From Aurantibacter crassamenti (GTDB taxonomy: Bacteria; Bacteroidota; Bacteroidia; Flavobacteriales; Flavobacteriaceae): a stretch of DNA of 64,000 nucleotides. A program made the translations under genes and the position numbers. The notes below the pieces were generated by a model. It had not been told where the DNA came from. It searched no databases and saw only the letters and a program-made list of their open reading frames with translations. Positions within the stretch are counted from its first letter, which is position 1. Every line of letters begins with the position of its first letter. The stretch lies in the NCBI RefSeq assembly GCF_016811105.1, contig NZ_JAFBGM010000001.1, positions 2,943,714-3,007,713 of the forward strand, given 5' to 3'. Of the stretch, positions 28,381 to 38,473 are shown in pieces.

Positions 28381-29331
28381 TTACTTTAACAACGCAGTAA
28401 TTTGATTAGCAAGTTCTGTGCCAATTCGATCTTGTGCTTCACCTGTTGCTGCACCTATATGTGGTGTTAATGAAATATTTGGGTGCATTAAAATTTTCAT
28501 CTCAGGTGTTGGCTCAGATTCAAATACATCTAAACACGCAAATGATAATTTATTACTTTCTAAGGCATTGATAAGTGCAACTTCATCAAGAACGCCACCA
28601 CGAGCAGCATTTACAATTGCAGCCCCTGATTTCATTAAATCAAATTCTGATTTACCAATTACATATTCTTTTTGAGCAGGTACATGAAGAGTTATAAAAT
28701 CTGCAGTTTTCAAAACATCCTCTTTTGAAAGACTTTTAAAGTTGAAGTCAATTGATTGTCCATTATAAAATGACAATGCTAGTGAAGCCTCATCCATAAA
28801 AGGATCATGATATATAACCTTCATACCAACACCAAGAGCTACTTTAGCAGTGGCCTGACCAATACGACCAAAACCAATTACACCAAGTATTTTACCTCTT
28901 AGCTCACTACCTTTTGCATAATTCTTTTTGAGCTGCTTAAATTTAGTGTCACCATCTAAAGGCATGTTTCGGTTTGCATCGTATAGAAAGCGAACACCGC
29001 CAAATAAATGTGCAAAAACCAACTCAGCAACAGACTCAGAAGATGCGGCTGGCGTATTTATAACATGTAGGCCCTTTTCTCGAGCATAGGTTACATCAAT
29101 ATTATCCATACCAACACCACCACGACCAATCAACTTTAGCGAAGGGCAACTATCAATTAAGTCTTTACGAACAGTAGTTGCACTTCTAACCAATAAACCA
29201 ACAATTTGGTTTTCATTGATAAAATTTACAAGCTGTTCTTGAGCTACATTGGTAGTTAATACTTCAAAACCTTCATTTTGCATTGCATCTACACCTGTTT
29301 GTGAGATGCCGTCGTTGGCTAATATTTTCAT
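28381..29331 (-). CDS. serA: D-3-phosphoglycerate dehydrogenase
   Basis: A 316-residue D-2-hydroxyacid dehydrogenase with NAD motif GVIGFGRIGQ (about 145-155), an Arg in NAARGG and catalytic His in LTPHIGAAT. It is the short form without a C-terminal ACT domain. The next gene upstream is serC, so it catalyses the first step of serine synthesis, 3-phosphoglycerate to 3-phosphohydroxypyruvate. Without the ACT domain, feedback inhibition by serine through that domain is not expected. Confidence 0.92.
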   Translation of the reverse strand: MKILANDGISQTGVDAMQNEGFEVLTTNVAQEQLVNFINENQIVGLLVRSATTVRKDLIDSCPSLKLIGRGGVGMDNIDVTYAREKGLHVINTPAASSESVAELVFAHLFGGVRFLYDANRNMPLDGDTKFKQLKKNYAKGSELRGKILGVIGFGRIGQATAKVALGVGMKVIYHDPFMDEASLALSFYNGQSIDFNFKSLSKEDVLKTADFITLHVPAQKEYVIGKSEFDLMKSGAAIVNAARGGVLDEVALINALESNKLSFACLDVFESEPTPEMKILMHPNISLTPHIGAATGEAQDRIGTELANQITALLK

Positions 29332-29401
29332 TTTATTTTGATTGACGGTTATTTGCTGCTACTATCAGTTCTAAAAACTAATAGTTGACAACATTGAACA
29401 A

Positions 29402-30466
29402 TTATCCTTTTCTTTCCATTTCACTCATTACATCAACTAATACGCCTACACTTTCTAATGAGAGCGCGTTGTACATTGATGCACGGTATCCACCAACAGA
29501 ACGGTGTCCGTTTAAACCATTGATGCCAGCTTCTTTGCACAGCTTATCAAATTCCTCTTTCAATCGTTCATCAGTTAAAGTGAAAGTAGCATTCATATTA
29601 GAACGGTCTTCTTTTTTTGCATATCCTTCAAAAACCGGATTCAATTCAATCTCAGAATAGAGCAATTGTGCTTTTTTGTTATTGATTTCTTCAATAGCAC
29701 TAATACCGCCAAGATTTTTAAGCCATTCTAATGTTAACATAGAAACATATACAGGAAAAACAGGAGGCGTATTAAACATACTGTCTTTGCTAATATGTAC
29801 TTTATAATCTAACATAGAAGGTATTTGGCGCGAAACTTTACCTAAAATATCTTCTTTAATTACAACCAAAGTGGTTCCTGCAGGGCCCATATTTTTTTGA
29901 GCTCCAGCATAAATTAAATCGAATTGTGAAAAATCTAAAACTCTAGAAAATATATCAGAGCTCATATCACAAACTAAGGGCATGTTTACGGTAGGAAACT
30001 TTTTAATCTGTGTTCCAAAAATGGTATTATTTGAAGTTAGATGTAAATAATCTAAATCATTAGGTACAACATAACCTTTTGGTATATAGTTGTAATTTTC
30101 ATCTTTTGAAGAGCCAACTTCAACAACTTCACCAAACAATTTGGCTTCTTTTATTGATTTATCAGCCCAAGTACCTGTATTTATATAGCCCGCTTTTTTC
30201 TCAAGAAGATTATAGGCAACCATTAAAAATTCAGTACTAGCACCGCCTTGTAAAAATAAGGCTTGGTACCCTTTACCTTCAAGACCCAATAATTCTAGGG
30301 CTAATGCACGGGCATTGTCCATAACCTCTACAAAGTCTTTGCTACGGTGTGAAATCTCAATTAGGGATAATCCCAATCCATTAAATTCGATTACAGCTTC
30401 AGAAGCTTTCTTCATTACTTCTTTTGGAAGGACACATGGGCCGGCACTAAAATTATGTTTTTGCAT
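29402..30466 (-). CDS. serC: Phosphoserine aminotransferase
   Basis: A 354-residue PLP enzyme beginning QKHNFSAGPCVLP. GGASTEFLMVAYN binds the phosphate region, and the Schiff-base lysine is in LIYAGAQKNMGPAGTT. It transaminates 3-phosphohydroxypyruvate to phosphoserine. The gene lies 70 bases upstream of serA on the same strand, so both are probably one transcript. Confidence 0.96.
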   Translation of the reverse strand: MQKHNFSAGPCVLPKEVMKKASEAVIEFNGLGLSLIEISHRSKDFVEVMDNARALALELLGLEGKGYQALFLQGGASTEFLMVAYNLLEKKAGYINTGTWADKSIKEAKLFGEVVEVGSSKDENYNYIPKGYVVPNDLDYLHLTSNNTIFGTQIKKFPTVNMPLVCDMSSDIFSRVLDFSQFDLIYAGAQKNMGPAGTTLVVIKEDILGKVSRQIPSMLDYKVHISKDSMFNTPPVFPVYVSMLTLEWLKNLGGISAIEEINNKKAQLLYSEIELNPVFEGYAKKEDRSNMNATFTLTDERLKEEFDKLCKEAGINGLNGHRSVGGYRASMYNALSLESVGVLVDVMSEMERKG

Positions 30467-30563
30467 TTTATGCTAAATTAAGTTCAGTTACTTGATTTTT
30501 TTTAAGAACCCTAAAGGTCTTAAATTTCTAAGGAATTTGCGGTAGCTTAAACCAAGAATTATG

Positions 30564-31616
30564 TTATGTTTTTAACAGGAAGGCAATAGTATCGACTCCG
30601 TCTGCATAATCATTAAGTTTTGGCGTCTGTGTTTCACCAAAAATTATCTCATTGTCTAAGAAATTTGATGCTACAACACATTGCAAATGTTCTTCATCGT
30701 CTATCAACCGTTTTTTTAATGATTCTTCAGAAGAATAATACTCATAATTTAATGATGCAATAGGGGAACCATAACTTTTATCTTCCTTAAGAATTAAAAA
30801 GCCATTATCTAAAATAGCGAAATTACTCATTAAATATACCGCCTTGTTATAATCGTAATTATTAGCGTATTTATTCTGATTTACAATATCGCCAAAAGGA
30901 AAAATTGCCTTGAACAGAATATCAAAATCATAGTTCTTAGGCACAAATAATTTAGATACAGAACGGCAACCTAATCCGTAATAATGAAAAATATCTTTTC
31001 CTAAGGCTTCTAATTGCGAAGTAGTTTCATCACCCTTTATAACGGCAACAGAATTTCTATTTTTCCGAATTATATTGGGTTTTTTGCTAAAATAATATTC
31101 AAAATAACGAGAGGTGTTATTGCTTCCTGTGGCAATAACAACATCGAAATTCTCTAGTTTACCATCGCTAAATTCAATTTTATCCTTTAAAGTAGGTTCT
31201 TTTTCAATTAAAAAGCTTGCCAAAAAGGGTACTAATACTTTATCACTATCTGATAATTTTACAAGTGCTTTATTACCTGTAATTAGTACAGAAAGAAAAT
31301 CATGAAACCCTACCAGCGGAATATTTCCGGCCATGATAATAGCTACAGTTTTCTGTTTGGGTGTTACATCTACTTCTGAATTATTGTATGTTGAGAGCCA
31401 AGCTGTTAACTCTTGTTCTGTTAATAAATCTGCCCAACTTTCAATAGCTAATACTACATTTTCTTTAGTAAACCATCCGTTTTTATGCCCAGCGAGTATG
31501 ATAGTTTCTTCAAGTTTTTGCGACCAATCATCTTCATTGGCGGTTGACTCGAGAAATGCTCTTAGAAAACTTCCAAGAGACGCGAAAGCAATAATTGTTT
31601 TATTAAGGTCGTTCAT
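30564..31616 (-). CDS. LuxC-like acyl-CoA reductase
   Basis: A 350-residue protein with an aldehyde-dehydrogenase-type fold related to LuxC acyl-CoA reductases. The probable nucleophile is Cys217 in YYGLGCRSVSK. The ATG at 31616 (MNDLNKTIIAF) is chosen over an upstream in-frame start because the earlier residues are basic and unconserved. It is divergent from a ferredoxin and upstream of serC-serA, a gene order common in flavobacteria as far as I recall. There are no other lux genes, so bioluminescence is not implied. Confidence 0.82.
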   Translation of the reverse strand: MNDLNKTIIAFASLGSFLRAFLESTANEDDWSQKLEETIILAGHKNGWFTKENVVLAIESWADLLTEQELTAWLSTYNNSEVDVTPKQKTVAIIMAGNIPLVGFHDFLSVLITGNKALVKLSDSDKVLVPFLASFLIEKEPTLKDKIEFSDGKLENFDVVIATGSNNTSRYFEYYFSKKPNIIRKNRNSVAVIKGDETTSQLEALGKDIFHYYGLGCRSVSKLFVPKNYDFDILFKAIFPFGDIVNQNKYANNYDYNKAVYLMSNFAILDNGFLILKEDKSYGSPIASLNYEYYSSEESLKKRLIDDEEHLQCVVASNFLDNEIIFGETQTPKLNDYADGVDTIAFLLKT

Positions 31617-31619
31617 ATA

Positions 31620-31651
31620 TTTGCGATAGATCTTTCTAGACTTTATCTTTG
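31620..31651 (+). promoter_or_regulatory. Promoter of the ferredoxin gene
   Basis: TTTG at 31620-31623 and TATCTTTG at 31644-31651 with a 20-base gap fit the Bacteroidota promoter. The leader to the ferredoxin ATG would be about 90 bases. Confidence 0.6.
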
Positions 31652-31747
31652 TAATTGCAAAATGCAAAAGTAAGAAGGTGAAATCGATTTTACCTACTTT
31701 TTAAGATTCTGCTGAAAAGCGAATTTCAGCACATAGAAATAGAAATT

Positions 31748-32101
31748 ATGGCTATAATAATAACAGATGAATGTATCAATTGCGGGGCCTGTGAACCAGA
31801 ATGCCCTAATACAGCAATATATGAAGGAGCAGATGAGTGGCGTTATTCAGATGGAACTTCATTAAAAGGAGACGTTGTACTTACTGATGGAAAGGCTGTA
31901 AACGCTGATGATGTTCAAGAACCTATAAGTGACGAGGTCTACTATATTGCACCTGACAAATGTACTGAGTGTATGGGCTTTCATGAAGAACCACAATGTG
32001 CGGCAGTTTGCCCAGTTGATTGTTGTATTCCTGATGAAGACCATGTAGAAAGCGAAGAAGTTTTACTTGGAAAGCAGGCATTTATGCATCCTGAGGGATA
32101 A
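31748..32101 (+). CDS. Dicluster 4Fe-4S ferredoxin
   Basis: A 117-residue ferredoxin with two cluster-binding sets: Cys9, Cys12, Cys15 and Cys19 ([12 protein letters not shown]), then [22 protein letters not shown] in the second half, with the spacing extended as in the long bacterial 2[4Fe-4S] type. Cytoplasmic electron carrier. It is divergent from the acyl-CoA reductase gene, with a strong bidirectional terminator downstream. Confidence 0.93.
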   Translation: MAIIITDECINCGACEPECPNTAIYEGADEWRYSDGTSLKGDVVLTDGKAVNADDVQEPISDEVYYIAPDKCTECMGFHEEPQCAAVCPVDCCIPDEDHVESEEVLLGKQAFMHPEG

Positions 32102-32180
32102 AATAGTTTATAGACTAAAAATGTATAGTTGTACTTAAGAATTTAAGTTGTAACATACTTTTTTTTTAAACTCTAAAAAT

Positions 32181-32219
32181 AAAAAGGGGAATTTCTACTT
32201 AGTAGAAATTCCCCTTTTT
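32181..32219. terminator. Bidirectional terminator, near-perfect 19-bp stem
   Basis: AAAAAGGGGAATTTCTACT (32181-32199) pairs perfectly with AGTAGAAATTCCCCTTTTT (32201-32219) around a single base. The A and T ends give T-runs on both strands. It separates the convergent ferredoxin and TonB receptor genes. Confidence 0.92.
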
Positions 32220-32235
32220 AAGTAAGTATTACTTT

Positions 32236-35200
32236 CTATTTCAGTGTAAAGTTCACACGTGCAAATAAGAATCGACCACCAATTCCGAATTGCTGTGCTC
32301 TTCTAGACCAATCAAAACGACCATCACTTCTATTACCGAAAGCAGCGTCAGCCATATCTGGATAAACATCAAGTAAGTTATTTGCACCAACGGTAAACGT
32401 AAGGGCAGGAAACACTTTATATCCTAATGAAAGATCAGTAACTACTTTAGTGCCAAAGACTTGTTGGTTTGCAACTGTAGTTGTTGCTTCAGTAACTTCA
32501 CCAAAATAAACGTTACGTAAAAAGACAACAAATTTCTCTGAAGTAAGGCTATTTGAAAGATTAATCTTTGTTCTTGGTACAGCCTCTTCTAAATAAACAC
32601 GGCTATCTTCAGGAAAGTATGTATCTATCAAACCTGCATTTCTTAAAACGTCTGAAGCTTTAATATCACCAACTTTTCTTGTTTTTGAGAAAGTACCTGC
32701 TAAATCTGATTTTAACCTCCATTTATCACTAAGCGTAGCTTTATGTGTTAAAACCACATCGACTCCAGATGATTCTGTATCAATTGCATTTGCAAAAAAC
32801 GCAGCTGCTGTCGCATTAGCTTGACTTAATAAATTATCAAGCTCTGTTCCTGTCCCAGGACCACTAAATTGACCTGTATAAACAACTCTATCATTAATAC
32901 GAACATAATAGCCATCAACAGTAAGAGTTAAGTTTGCATCAGGCATCTTAGCTGTAATACCAGCACTAACACTACTCGATGTTTCTTGCTTTAATTGAGG
33001 AATACCTAATAAATTTGCAGCTCTACTATCATTAGAGAATGTACCAACTTCTTGTGGATTACCATTTTGATCAAAAATAGTTGCCGTAGCATTAAAGTTA
33101 ATTTGATGTAATGAAGGCGCTCTAAAACCAGTATTAAAAGCTGCACGTACATTTACATTATCACTTATCTTATATCTTGAAGCTAATTTAAAATTAATGG
33201 TAGAACCAAAATCACTATAATTTTCAAAACGAGTTGCGAAACTAGTTAAGAAGCGTTCAGAGAAATCAGCTTCTACATCAATATAACCAGCAACACTACT
33301 GCGACCTCTAGACAATTCATTTTTAGGTCCGAAACCAGGAAAAACTTGCGATCCACCAGGTCTTGAGTTTCCAAAGAAATCAACTGAAGCACTTTGCGCA
33401 GCAGAAGTGATAGCAGTACCATCAGCAGTATATTGTTGATATGACGCAGGTTCACCAGCAACTATTTCATAATTCTCAACTCTATATTCACCACCAAAAG
33501 CTACATTCAGACCATCCATGATATCATCATAGAATTGATTGATATCTAGATTAGTAGTATTCTGAGCAAAAGAGAATCCACCTGCATCAAAAGTAGTAGG
33601 CGAAGAACTTTGTAATGAAGCATTGAATGTATTACCTATAGTAAAATCAAAAGCATTCTTTCCGTACGTATTACTGAAATCTACATTCCATTCACCAATT
33701 TTACCTTTAATACCTGCAGAGAAAGATTTATCTTGAATTGCTGAATTAATTTCAGGTAAAAAACCATTTATATAAGCAGGAGTAAAAGTTCTACTTTGGT
33801 TTGGCAATCGATAAAAACCTGCTGAATTTCCAGTTCTAGAGCTGATACCTGCAAATGAGTATATTTCGGTACCATTGTCATCAAGTGGCAAAGCAAAGTT
33901 TGCAAAAAATCGACCACCACGTACTGCTGATTGCCCAACACGCATGTTGTAATCACTTCTTTGTTGTCCTCTAGCTGATAGCTCCGAATCAGTCGCATCT
34001 GCACCTAATACAGTTCTTAAATCTTCTTTGGTAGTTGCACCATTTAGATTTATACCAGCACTTTGCGAATATTGAATAACATCAGCAACATCATCATCAA
34101 GTAAATTAACAGTATTGTATCCGTCAGCATTCGCAACACGCTCAACTACATTATAATTGTTAAATATAGAACCTTCCCATTCTTTCATTCGACTATAATC
34201 TTGACGAACATCAAAATCACCAGAAAAGTTAATAAAACCACCGCGTTCACCTATACCTAAACCATAACTTGCAGCGAAGTTTGTAGTTGCACCATCAACA
34301 CCACCAGTTTGATTGTTTGCATGTTTTGCAAAATTAGCACCTGTAGTAATTGTTGTTGTTAGTTCATTAATACTCTTGTTAAGTACAATATTTATAACAC
34401 CAGCTATGGCATCTGAACCATATTGTGCTGCTGCACCATCACGAAGTACTTCTATACGTTGAATGGCAGAAGCAGGAATCGCATTTAAATCAGTACCAAC
34501 ACTACCACGACCAAAAGTTCCATTTACGTTCACCAATGATGAAGTATGTCTTCTTTTACCATTGATTAAAACTAAAACTTGATCCGGTCCTAATCCTCTT
34601 AAAGAAGCAGGGTCAACGTGATCCGTACCATCAGAAATTGTTTGTGTATTTGATGTAAAAGAAGGTGCCACGTAATTTAATATCTGATTTAAGTTAACTT
34701 GTGGCGCAATATTATTTAACTCTTTGATGTCAATAACATCAACAGGTACGGTACTTTCAGTAGCAGTTCTATTTGGGTTTCTAGAACCTATAACAACAGC
34801 TTCTGCTAATTGAACACCTTCTGATAATACTGCATTAACCGTAGAGCGACCACCAATACTTTCTTCAACAGTGCTAAACCCGATATAACTAAATACCAAT
34901 GTAGCATCATCGCCTACAGTAATTTCATAGTTACCATCAAAATCCGTAGAGGTACCATTTGACGTACCTTTTTCTACAATATTTACACCTGCTAAAGGTT
35001 CGCCATTTTGGTCAGAAACTAATCCGGTTACTGTATTTTGAAGAACAGATAAATCATTATTGGTTGAAAAGTTAATAGCCTTAATCGTTTTTACTTTTGC
35101 AACTTTAGTCCTCTTAACCTTCTTTTTATTGACCACGTAATATTTATTTCCTAAATATTCAAAGTCAAAATTAGTATGTGACTCCAGACGATTTATAATT

Positions 35201-35430
35201 TTACCTAGTGAATTAAATCGATATTCTTCTGGATTTAAATTAGCGCCAGAGATAACTACTGGATTGTACGTGAAAAACACTTTATGAGTTTCACTGATAT
35301 CATCAAGAAAATCAGCAAGTGCCACTGAATTCTCAGATTTTAATACGTTTTTATCGGAGGCTGCATTGGTTGATATTCCTGTAAACAGGAATGCCATAAG
35401 CAGCACATTTAATATTCGTTTTACATTCAT
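32236..35430 (-). CDS. FecA-type TonB-dependent receptor with STN signalling domain
   Basis: A 1064-residue outer-membrane receptor. In order: signal peptide (1-24), an STN (secretin/TonB N-terminal) domain about 30-110, a linker, a carboxypeptidase-like domain about 130-210 (NTVTGLVSDQNGEPLAGVNIVEKGT), the plug about 220-345 (VLVLINGKRRHTSSLVNVNG; VEVLRDGAAAQYGSDAIAGVINIVL) and a large barrel. Immediately upstream on the same strand are FecR-like and ECF sigma genes, so the STN domain probably signals substrate binding to FecR. No SusD partner exists. The transported ligand is unknown. Confidence 0.92.
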   Translation of the reverse strand: MNVKRILNVLLMAFLFTGISTNAASDKNVLKSENSVALADFLDDISETHKVFFTYNPVVISGANLNPEEYRFNSLGKIINRLESHTNFDFEYLGNKYYVVNKKKVKRTKVAKVKTIKAINFSTNNDLSVLQNTVTGLVSDQNGEPLAGVNIVEKGTSNGTSTDFDGNYEITVGDDATLVFSYIGFSTVEESIGGRSTVNAVLSEGVQLAEAVVIGSRNPNRTATESTVPVDVIDIKELNNIAPQVNLNQILNYVAPSFTSNTQTISDGTDHVDPASLRGLGPDQVLVLINGKRRHTSSLVNVNGTFGRGSVGTDLNAIPASAIQRIEVLRDGAAAQYGSDAIAGVINIVLNKSINELTTTITTGANFAKHANNQTGGVDGATTNFAASYGLGIGERGGFINFSGDFDVRQDYSRMKEWEGSIFNNYNVVERVANADGYNTVNLLDDDVADVIQYSQSAGINLNGATTKEDLRTVLGADATDSELSARGQQRSDYNMRVGQSAVRGGRFFANFALPLDDNGTEIYSFAGISSRTGNSAGFYRLPNQSRTFTPAYINGFLPEINSAIQDKSFSAGIKGKIGEWNVDFSNTYGKNAFDFTIGNTFNASLQSSSPTTFDAGGFSFAQNTTNLDINQFYDDIMDGLNVAFGGEYRVENYEIVAGEPASYQQYTADGTAITSAAQSASVDFFGNSRPGGSQVFPGFGPKNELSRGRSSVAGYIDVEADFSERFLTSFATRFENYSDFGSTINFKLASRYKISDNVNVRAAFNTGFRAPSLHQINFNATATIFDQNGNPQEVGTFSNDSRAANLLGIPQLKQETSSSVSAGITAKMPDANLTLTVDGYYVRINDRVVYTGQFSGPGTGTELDNLLSQANATAAAFFANAIDTESSGVDVVLTHKATLSDKWRLKSDLAGTFSKTRKVGDIKASDVLRNAGLIDTYFPEDSRVYLEEAVPRTKINLSNSLTSEKFVVFLRNVYFGEVTEATTTVANQQVFGTKVVTDLSLGYKVFPALTFTVGANNLLDVYPDMADAAFGNRSDGRFDWSRRAQQFGIGGRFLFARVNFTLK

Positions 35431-35441
35431 AACGTTCAGTT

Positions 35442-36467
35442 TTAATTATTTGAGTTTTTAAAGAGTATGAGTTTATTGTCTTTATTGACAATTTGGGTTC
35501 CTGTCGATTTTTCTATTGCTGACAAGCAAATTTTAAGATTTTGATTGGGTATTCCCCCAGTTAATAATTGATGTTTAAGTTCTTCATCATTAAATTCAAT
35601 AACAACACCGTAGGCATGCTTAACGTTTTTCATCACTTCTTCTAAAGTGATATTATTAAAAACATAAGTGTCTTCACGCCACAAAGCATAAGGCAATTCT
35701 GTTGTTAATTTTTGTTGTGATATCCTATTATTTTCTTTAGAGAAAGAAACGAGCTCCCCTGGTACCATCTCTGTTGTATCACCATTATCTAATACAAGGT
35801 GAATAGAGCCTTCATCTAACAAAACATCAGTCTTTTTCTCGCGCGTATTCACATGAAATTGCGTACCATAAACCTCTACTTTTAAATCTTTAGTATTGAC
35901 CCAAAATTTAGCTTTGGTAGCTGGTATAGACTTAACCTTAAAATAAGCTTCTCCCTTAAGCGCTATATTTCTTGTATCTTCTTTGCTGTATTTGATTTCT
36001 GAATTTCCGTTTAAAACAACAGAAGTTCCATCAGGTAGTTTTAAATTGATAATCTCACCGAAGCCAGTTTTATGAGTTACTTCAGAAGAACTATTTAAGG
36101 CAATATTCCCAAAAACGATGACAAGTAATCCAATAGCAGCAACAGCTGAATATTTGATAAACTTAGCACGGGGGTTTCTGTTAATGGGAATCACCTTCTT
36201 AGCATCTTCAATTTCTTTTTTCAATGATATTTGCGCAAGAACAGCATTAAGTTCTTTATTAATTTTTTCTTCGGGAAGTATATCCTTCTTAAAGGCAATA
36301 CCAATAATAATATCTCTGGCGGTGTACACAGTTTCTATTGTATCAGGATGCTCACGAATCCATTTCTCCCAAAATGCCATATCGTTTTGATTAGACTTTT
36401 TGGCCCAATTGTTAAAGGAAGAATCTTTTAGTAAAATCTCTAGAAGAGATTGGTTGCATTTGCCCAT
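35442..36467 (-). CDS. FecR family anti-sigma factor
   Basis: A 341-residue protein: cytoplasmic sigma-binding N-terminus (about 1-100), one membrane segment (about 108-127, YSAVAAIGLLVIVFGNIAL), a periplasmic FecR domain (GFGEIINLKLPDGTSVVLNGNSEIKY) and a C-terminal DUF4974 domain (YVFNNITLEEVMKNV...). It would relay the receptor's STN signal to the ECF sigma factor. The start is 67 bases after the sigma gene's stop, and the gene ends 11 bases before the receptor start. Confidence 0.93.
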   Translation of the reverse strand: MGKCNQSLLEILLKDSSFNNWAKKSNQNDMAFWEKWIREHPDTIETVYTARDIIIGIAFKKDILPEEKINKELNAVLAQISLKKEIEDAKKVIPINRNPRAKFIKYSAVAAIGLLVIVFGNIALNSSSEVTHKTGFGEIINLKLPDGTSVVLNGNSEIKYSKEDTRNIALKGEAYFKVKSIPATKAKFWVNTKDLKVEVYGTQFHVNTREKKTDVLLDEGSIHLVLDNGDTTEMVPGELVSFSKENNRISQQKLTTELPYALWREDTYVFNNITLEEVMKNVKHAYGVVIEFNDEELKHQLLTGGIPNQNLKICLSAIEKSTGTQIVNKDNKLILFKNSNN

Positions 36468-36534
36468 AATATAAGTGCTTCATTAGTAAAGAGAACTACC
36501 AAATGAATTTATACCCTATTTTTTTGAAGAAATT

Positions 36535-37113
36535 TTAATTCAGGTTGAAAACCTGCTTTATTTCATGCTTTTCTAAGTGATGTCTCAGTTTAGTAAAAGC
36601 TTTTTGTAATGTATTAAGAACACTCTGATATGATATATCCATTACCTCTGAGATTCTATTGGTAGGCAATTCACTATAGTATTTGAGATAAATGGCTTCT
36701 CGTTCTCTAGTTGACAAACTATTTAATAATATAGCTACGGCTTCCTTTCTGATTTTGGTTAATTCTTGCTTAACCATTAACTCTTCAGAAGAAAACTCAA
36801 ATGCGGTTGAATTCTCTTGGGCCAAATTTAAGTCGGTATATTTTCTTTCCTTTTTTAGGCTCTTTAAGAGTGCCCTTCTAAATGAAACAAAAAGATATGA
36901 TTTTACATGTTTTACAGTACCAAAGGTGGTTCGATTATCATATAAATAGATAAAGAAGTTTTGAAGACAATCTTCTGTAATTTCAGAATTGCTAGAAATT
37001 TTTAAACCATAATTATGAAGTGGATCATAAAACAATTTAAAAAGTGTTGAAAAAGCGTTTAAATCGCCTTCAACAAATAATAACCATATTGCCTTTTCTG
37101 ATGATTCGTTCAT
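36535..37113 (-). CDS. ECF RNA polymerase sigma factor (FecI-like)
   Basis: A 192-residue sigma-70 family protein with region 2 about 20-90 (LFYDPLHNYGLKISSNSEITEDCLQ) and region 4 helix-turn-helix about 125-180 (LSTREREAIYLKYYSELPTNRISEVMDISYQSV). It heads the sigma/FecR/receptor operon and is presumably held by the FecR protein until the receptor binds its ligand. Confidence 0.93.
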   Translation of the reverse strand: MNESSEKAIWLLFVEGDLNAFSTLFKLFYDPLHNYGLKISSNSEITEDCLQNFFIYLYDNRTTFGTVKHVKSYLFVSFRRALLKSLKKERKYTDLNLAQENSTAFEFSSEELMVKQELTKIRKEAVAILLNSLSTREREAIYLKYYSELPTNRISEVMDISYQSVLNTLQKAFTKLRHHLEKHEIKQVFNLN

Positions 37114-37271
37114 GTAAGAATTTTCTCAGTATTTACAATATAGCATAATTTGTCATAACATAATTAATTAATAATCAATTACTTTCATCGTTAACGTTAA
37201 CAGAGTAAAATAAAGGTCAATCAATCATAATATTATGCATTTTTATAATAAAACAATTTAATACAAACGGC

Positions 37272-37279
37272 TATCTTTG
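37272..37279 (+). promoter_or_regulatory. -7 box of ychF
   Basis: TATCTTTG matches TAnnTTTG and lies 19 bases before the ychF ATG. No clear TTTG is seen at -33. Confidence 0.5.
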
Positions 37280-37298
37280 CGCTCAAATTAGAAATCAA

Positions 37299-38393
37299 AT
37301 GAAAGCAGGTATCGTAGGATTACCCAACGTTGGAAAATCTACTCTTTTTAATTGTCTCTCAAATGCGAAAGCTCAGAGTGCAAATTTCCCGTTTTGTACT
37401 ATTGAACCAAATATTGGTGTTGTTAATGTACCAGATTCAAGATTAGAGAAGTTAGAAGAATTGGTAAATCCAGAACGTGTATTACCAGCAACAGTTGAGA
37501 TTGTTGATATTGCAGGTTTGGTAAAAGGAGCCAGTAAAGGCGAAGGACTTGGTAATCAGTTCTTAGGCAACATTAGAGAAACCGATGCAATCTTACACGT
37601 ACTACGTTGCTTTGATAATGATAATATTGTTCATGTTGATGGTTCAGTAGACCCTATTAGAGATAAGGAAACCATTGATATGGAGCTGCAGCTAAAAGAT
37701 CTTGAAACGGTAGATAAAAAGTTAGAGAAAGTTAAGCGCGCCGCTAGAACTGGAAATAAAGAAGCTCAGAAAGAAGAAGCTATTTTACAAAAAATAAAGG
37801 AAGGCTTAGAAGCCGGAACATCAGTTCGTGCTATTGAAATAGCTGAAGATGATCGTCTTGAATTTGTATTACCCTTGCAGTTTATTACCGATAAGCCAGT
37901 AATGTATGTATGCAATGTAGATGAAGATGCAGCTGTTTCTGGTAACGCTTATGTTGATAAAGTAAAAGCTACAGTTGCCAATGAAAATGCAGAAGTAGTA
38001 GTTTTAGCCGTTGGTACAGAAGCAGATATTACTGAATTAGAGACCTATGAAGAGCGGCAAATGTTTCTTGAAGATTTAGGTCTTTCTGAACCAGGATCTG
38101 CAAAACTAATACGAGGTGCTTATTCATTACTTAATCTTGAAACATATTTCACAGCAGGTGTAAAAGAAGTTCGCGCATGGACAATTCCTGTGGGAGCAAC
38201 AGCACCTCAAGCTGCCGGTGTAATTCATACCGATTTTGAGAAAGGATTTATTAGAGCGGAAGTAATAGCTTATTCTGATTATGTGACTTTTGGTAGCGAA
38301 GCAAAGGTTAAAGAAGCAGGTAAAATGCGCGTAGAAGGCAAAGAATATGTTGTAAAAGACGGTGATGTCATGCATTTTAGATTTAATGTATAA
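37299..38393 (+). CDS. ychF: Redox-regulated ATPase YchF (OLA1 family)
   Basis: A 364-residue Obg-like P-loop NTPase. P-loop GLPNVGKST is at 7-15, the switch region DIAGLVKGASKGEGLGNQFL near 67-86, and a C-terminal TGS domain (about 280-362) ends YVVKDGDVMHFRFNV. It is ribosome-associated and prefers ATP. It is monocistronic, followed by its own terminator. Confidence 0.97.
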   Translation: MKAGIVGLPNVGKSTLFNCLSNAKAQSANFPFCTIEPNIGVVNVPDSRLEKLEELVNPERVLPATVEIVDIAGLVKGASKGEGLGNQFLGNIRETDAILHVLRCFDNDNIVHVDGSVDPIRDKETIDMELQLKDLETVDKKLEKVKRAARTGNKEAQKEEAILQKIKEGLEAGTSVRAIEIAEDDRLEFVLPLQFITDKPVMYVCNVDEDAAVSGNAYVDKVKATVANENAEVVVLAVGTEADITELETYEERQMFLEDLGLSEPGSAKLIRGAYSLLNLETYFTAGVKEVRAWTIPVGATAPQAAGVIHTDFEKGFIRAEVIAYSDYVTFGSEAKVKEAGKMRVEGKEYVVKDGDVMHFRFNV

Positions 38394-38435
38394 TTGATAA
38401 GTGCGGGTTTTGAACCTCGTATTTATAAAATAAAG

Positions 38436-38468
38436 TAGCCTTTCAATTTTCTTTGGAAGGCTATTTTT
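38436..38468 (+). terminator. Terminator of ychF
   Basis: TAGCCTTTC (38436-38444) pairs with GGAAGGCTA (38455-38463), then TTTTTG. The permease ATG follows six bases later. Confidence 0.75.
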
Positions 38469-38473
38469 GTTTC

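Noticed and set aside
30564-31616. Bioluminescence gene luxC
   Set aside because: No luxA, luxB, luxD or luxE nearby; the family is widespread in flavobacteria next to serine synthesis genes.
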